A DNA stretch of 64,000 bases from Odontocerum albicorne (Eukaryota > Arthropoda > Insecta > Trichoptera > Odontoceridae). Where the stretch lies: positions 25,368,212 through 25,432,211 of the forward strand of contig OX463839.1 in the NCBI GenBank assembly GCA_949825065.1, given 5' to 3'. Positions 63,353-64,000 of this stretch are shown piece by piece. Numbering within the stretch: position 1 is the stretch's first letter; each line of letters starts with the position of its first letter. The position numbers and the translations under genes were made by a program. Below the pieces are notes generated by a model that did no database searches, had not been told where the DNA came from, and saw only the letters and a list, made by a program, of their open reading frames with translations.

Positions 63353-63720
63353 CAGAGCTTCTCAAACGTTTTTGGCTCACCGCCACCTTTTCAATATTTT
63401 TTTCAGTACCCCCTTCGGGAAAACTACCACTATAATAAAATTGTAATTATAGCTGTGTCGTAAATTTTGAATTTTACCGAAATATTTAAGTACCAAATGC
63501 ACAATTCGGCAAGTCTGAACGATTTAAGACTTGTCACATATTTCAAGTATTGTACAGTAAACTTGACATACTATACACATATTCCTACTGCTGCGCGCTG
63601 GACGTAAGATGAAAGTGCGCGCAACTTCACTCATGTTAATACTCGCTTGTTAAAACCTGTCACCTTGTATTTTAGACCGATTGGTTGTAACTTGCGGCAT
63701 TAAAATAAAGCGACCCTTAC
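63353..63720. mobile_element. hAT-like fragment
   Basis: It begins CAGAGCTTCTCAAACGTTTT then TGGCTCACCGCCACC, the pattern of hAT ends (CAG-G-TTCTCAAAC) and their subterminal GC-rich tract. The other end is not defined; the foldback element starts just after 63720. Confidence 0.45.
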
Positions 63721-63723
63721 ATT

Positions 63724-63987
63724 ATATCGCCTGTTGAGAATCAAAGTGGCGAAACTACAAAAAAATAATTTTTCGAGTTAAGATTTCCAAATGGCACTAA
63801 AATGGCTCATTTTTTACATGCGTAAGTGGCGAAAGTATATTTCAACTCCTTGAAGCGGTAAGGAGTTGAAATATGCTTTCGCCACTTACGCACGTAAAAA
63901 AAGAATAATTTTAGTGCCATTTGGAAGTCTTAACTCGAAAATTTATTGTTTTGGAGTTTCGCCACTATGATTCTCAACAGGCGATAT
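63724..63987. repeat. 264-bp foldback palindrome
   Basis: Arms of about 125 bp: the left begins ATATCGCCTGTTGAGAATCA and the right ends TGATTCTCAACAGGCGATAT, exact complements over 20 bp. Pairing continues with a few mismatches to a 10-nt loop between CAACTCCT and AGGAGTTG near 63848-63873. The word GTGGCGAAA and its complement recur in each arm. No coding capacity. Likely a foldback MITE. Confidence 0.92.
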
Positions 63988-64000
63988 GACCGTTGGATTA

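Overview
The window is nuclear DNA of an arthropod, most likely an insect: AT-rich, intron-containing genes with GT-AG splice sites, tRNA-derived SINEs, and an exceptional load of mariner transposons alongside Tigger, hAT, piggyBac-like and non-LTR elements. The exact order cannot be fixed from the sequence.

Four host genes are clear. (1) 201-8086, minus: RNA polymerase II largest subunit (RPB1), five exons running from the start codon to just before the CTD heptads, which lie left of the window. (2) 12519-17240, minus: a copper chaperone for superoxide dismutase (CCS) whose metal-binding loops are largely gone. (3) 23339-28433, plus: glyoxylate/hydroxypyruvate reductase (GRHPR), preceded by a 46-codon membrane-peptide ORF and followed by a tandem array made from the gene's own 3' end. 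(4) 42842-59202, plus: a class II CPD photolyase in six exons whose introns hold at least five mariner-family copies plus LINE pieces. A weak fifth candidate (exons near 62.2-63.3 kb, minus) is unidentified.

The space between and inside these genes is mostly mobile DNA. Mariner copies of several families range from open (45698-46989 and 54480-55767, with uninterrupted D,D34D transposases) through start-codon-dead (51794-53123) to heavily decayed. An intact Tigger transposon sits at 38822-41091. A nearly complete LINE lies at about 33.1-37.2 kb, with ORF1, endonuclease and reverse transcriptase in a single reading frame broken only by UGA and UAA. Degenerate LINEs lie at 10.1-12.0, 17.8-20.8, 24.6-25.0, 37.4-38.2, 43.2-44.3, 50.4-50.7 and 56.3-57.0 kb. 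Nonautonomous elements include hAT-like, TTAA-flanked and foldback palindromes, and SINEs cluster at 61.2-63.1 kb.

The most unusual structure is the array at 28339-31058: exactly 20 units of 136 bp. Each carries the last 31 codons, the stop codon and the poly(A) signal of GRHPR. Three unit types are ordered as an eight-unit (1088 bp) higher-order repeat present 2.5 times, so a young satellite appears to be growing directly from the end of an apparently functional gene. The four host genes are unrelated in pathway (transcription, copper/SOD maturation, glyoxylate metabolism, UV repair); nothing suggests a cluster.
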